DNA from: Diploscapter coronatus
Lineage: Eukaryota > Nematoda > Chromadorea > Rhabditida > Rhabditidae
DNA length: 64,000 nucleotides
Assembly (NCBI GenBank): GCA_964036155.1
Contig: OZ038423.1
Coordinates: 19,297,249 to 19,361,248, forward strand
Reading direction: 5' to 3'
Positions 62,095 through 64,000 of this stretch are shown one piece after another. Made by a program: the position numbers and the translations under genes. A model generated the notes under the pieces. That model did no database searches and had not been told where the DNA came from. It saw only the letters and a program-made list of their open reading frames with translations. How positions within the stretch are numbered: position 1 is the first letter of the stretch; each line of letters starts with the position of its first letter.

Positions 62095-64000
62095 CTAACA
62101 GAAAGAGGGGGCTCAAAGTTCGGACAAAACCCTGACGAAACTAAACGATCAAAAGATAAGCGATAAAAACCCGCTGCGAAAATAAGTCGACTTATACAAA
62201 AACCAAATGGAGTCTTAGAAGATGAAAAGATGGAATATCGAAATGGCATGAATACAAATGCAAAAGAACAATGACTTGGATACGATTTTAAATCACGGAA
62301 AATTAATTAGCTGTTGCATAAGAATGGGAAAAGTGATGATGCAGCACAGTCACAGGCAGAGTTTGGAAAGGAAAGTAAACTGTAGCGGGAGGCTTAGAAT
62401 TAGAAGGCTGATAGGCAGTCAGGCAGTCAGGTAGACTGACAATTCGTCAGATTGTGATAAGCATAGCCTCGAGGGGAGAAAGGCCAAAGATAAAGTTGAA
62501 ATAGAAAGGGAAACGCAAAATTCGGGCCTTACAGGGAAATGATAAGAGAGGACGATTTTGTCAAGGAGAGAGTCAAAGAAGGACTTGAATTTGGACCTTC
62601 AACTATGAAAATGAAGATAGAGAGAAACGTGCTATCAGAGTGACCAATCACCCACACACGAGGGATTTCGTAATTGGCGTAATTGACACGGAGAGAAGCA
62701 ATGCAGAGGGACAGTTGGTTGGGGGCTGCAGGTGGAAAGTGGAAATGGGAAGCAGCGATGACGCTGTTCTCTTCCTCTCTCTGCTTCTATCTCGAAGGAA
62801 CAGCAGACAGCCCAGCCCACCCAAAGGCGTGGGGATCTCATTTCCAATTCTTCGTCAAATTGCCCTCCATCTCCTACTTCGTCTTCTTTAATGAAAAGAA
62901 AGCGAGAAGGTTAATGAAGACAAATATAGTAAGGCAGATGCAGACATTGTGCTCTGGACACGTTTTCTCGATAAATGAAAAGATGATCATTGAATTGTAT
63001 GATCTGTAATGATGTGATTTGCCGGGGATGCATTAATTGAGGCACGAAGCAGAAGGACAGGTTGAAAGCTGAGAATTCATTCAGAAAATGACATCAACTG
63101 ACAGAAATTAGGATACGTGGGGATTGCACAGACACACGATAATCGACGAAATATTCAAAAAGTCAGAGAAACATTAGATCGAGTGAGAGAAGATGAAAGA
63201 CAGACAAACGTAGAGGGAGGAAGGGAGAAAAGTGTGACAATGATTCAGCGAACCGACAGAAATACGAGCAAGCGGAAAGAGGGAAGATAGAGATAAAACG
63301 GGCAAGAGGGATTGCGAAATACTTGAAGGGAGGTAAAAAGCTGCTGGAAGGGAACTTAAGACTGAGATAGACTGACTGATTGAGTGTTGAGATGATTGAA
63401 TCGAGAATGCAGAATGACTGTAACTGTGTAGGTAGGTACGCATGCAGCCATTCAGCTATTCACCAATCAAACAAACTCATTTTTATGGTCAAGGCTGTAA
63501 GAATGAGGAACAAATTTGCCCTGCGCTGTCACTTGCCTAATCGCATTATTCATTAAAAAATGATATAGATAACTGAGAAACTGCATACGAATTGGAAGCA
63601 TGATAGTTCCTTTCTCGCATAACCACAAGCAATTAGATAAGATGAGAATTCGGCAGGGCAAAAATGATCATTATCCGGGAATATTATATTATTGTATCAT
63701 TGTATTTTTCGAAAATTAATCCGGCCACTTAACTATAGCAGTATTCATCCTAGGGGTGTATTAACGATTTGGTTGAAAATTTCAAAAAGGGTTTCTAAAA
63801 ATACATAATTCATCTTTAGAATTTTTCAAGCTCAAAAATCTCGAGATGCTAAATAATTCAAAATGGATGAGAATTGAAGTTATCAGGAATGCAAAAGTAG
63901 CCCCTTGTGAAGAATGGAAAGGACTTGATGAATTTATGTAAAGAATCTTTAAAGACGATTCTTGAGAATATGTAGAAAATTTCTGGTCTTAGCTTAGATT
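62095..64000. other. Right-edge region without a supported gene
   Basis: Purine-rich stretches at about 62470-62630 and 63185-63345, and GGCAGTCAGGCAGTCAGG-like tetranucleotide runs at about 62413-62430. No gene supported. Confidence 0.4.

Noticed and set aside
1..64000. tRNA, rRNA, snRNA, spliced-leader RNA genes and CRISPR arrays
   Set aside because: No A/B box pair with cloverleaf, no rRNA core motifs and no regularly spaced identical direct repeats were seen by eye; a covariance-model scan would be decisive.

Overview
The window is nuclear DNA of an invertebrate animal, most likely a nematode. Genes are broken into many short exons by AT-rich introns (one only 44 bp), with TTTTCAG-type acceptors. 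Most start codons lie a few to about 40 bases after such an acceptor with no coding exon upstream, which is what spliced-leader trans-splicing looks like. Three genes support the nematode reading: a mitochondrial EF-Tu with a long C-terminal tail, a secreted protein of MIG-18-like fibronectin-I-type repeats, and a chemoreceptor-like 7TM gene. No species is assigned. Exon models below were built by hand from splice signals, reading phase and family resemblance.

Layout. 0-5.1 kb: 5' part of a JIP3/UNC-16 scaffold gene (minus), with two candidate first exons. 5.9-11 kb: COQ8/ADCK-type atypical kinase (plus, 17 exons). 12-13.4 kb: small protein with an ID-like helix-loop-helix (plus). 14.2-19.4 kb: mitochondrial EF-Tu (minus). 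20.6-23.4 kb: decayed 7TM receptor gene (minus) with a 660-bp non-autonomous Helitron in its first intron. 24.1-24.7 kb: possible small secreted protein. 25.3-32.1 kb: two tandem paralogous CCCH zinc-finger genes (minus), spaced like an operon. 32.6-36.4 kb: acidic protein ending in an APC11/RBX-like RING-H2 (plus). 37-37.9 kb: Sm protein F. 38.8-40.2 kb: ARV1.

40.5-47.3 kb is the most unusual segment. A 1,468-residue gene fuses a stonustoxin-family MACPF/CDC-like N-terminal region to a Cys-rich linker, an AIG1-like P-loop GTPase and a CH-rich coiled-coil tail. Two copies of one approximately 350-bp long-TIR MITE flank it, and only their outer ends keep the terminal 15 bp, so the 6.8-kb segment looks like one composite mobile unit. 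48.7-51.2 kb: secreted repeat protein (plus). 55.1-56.2 kb: SH2 adaptor (minus). 56.2-64 kb is largely non-coding, with a weak three-exon gene near 61.5-62.1 kb.

The neighbouring housekeeping genes (CoQ synthesis, mitochondrial translation, splicing, ER lipid homeostasis) do not form one pathway. The other theme is dense small mobile elements, about 20 MITE-like inverted repeats plus the Helitron, nearly all in introns and intergenic DNA.
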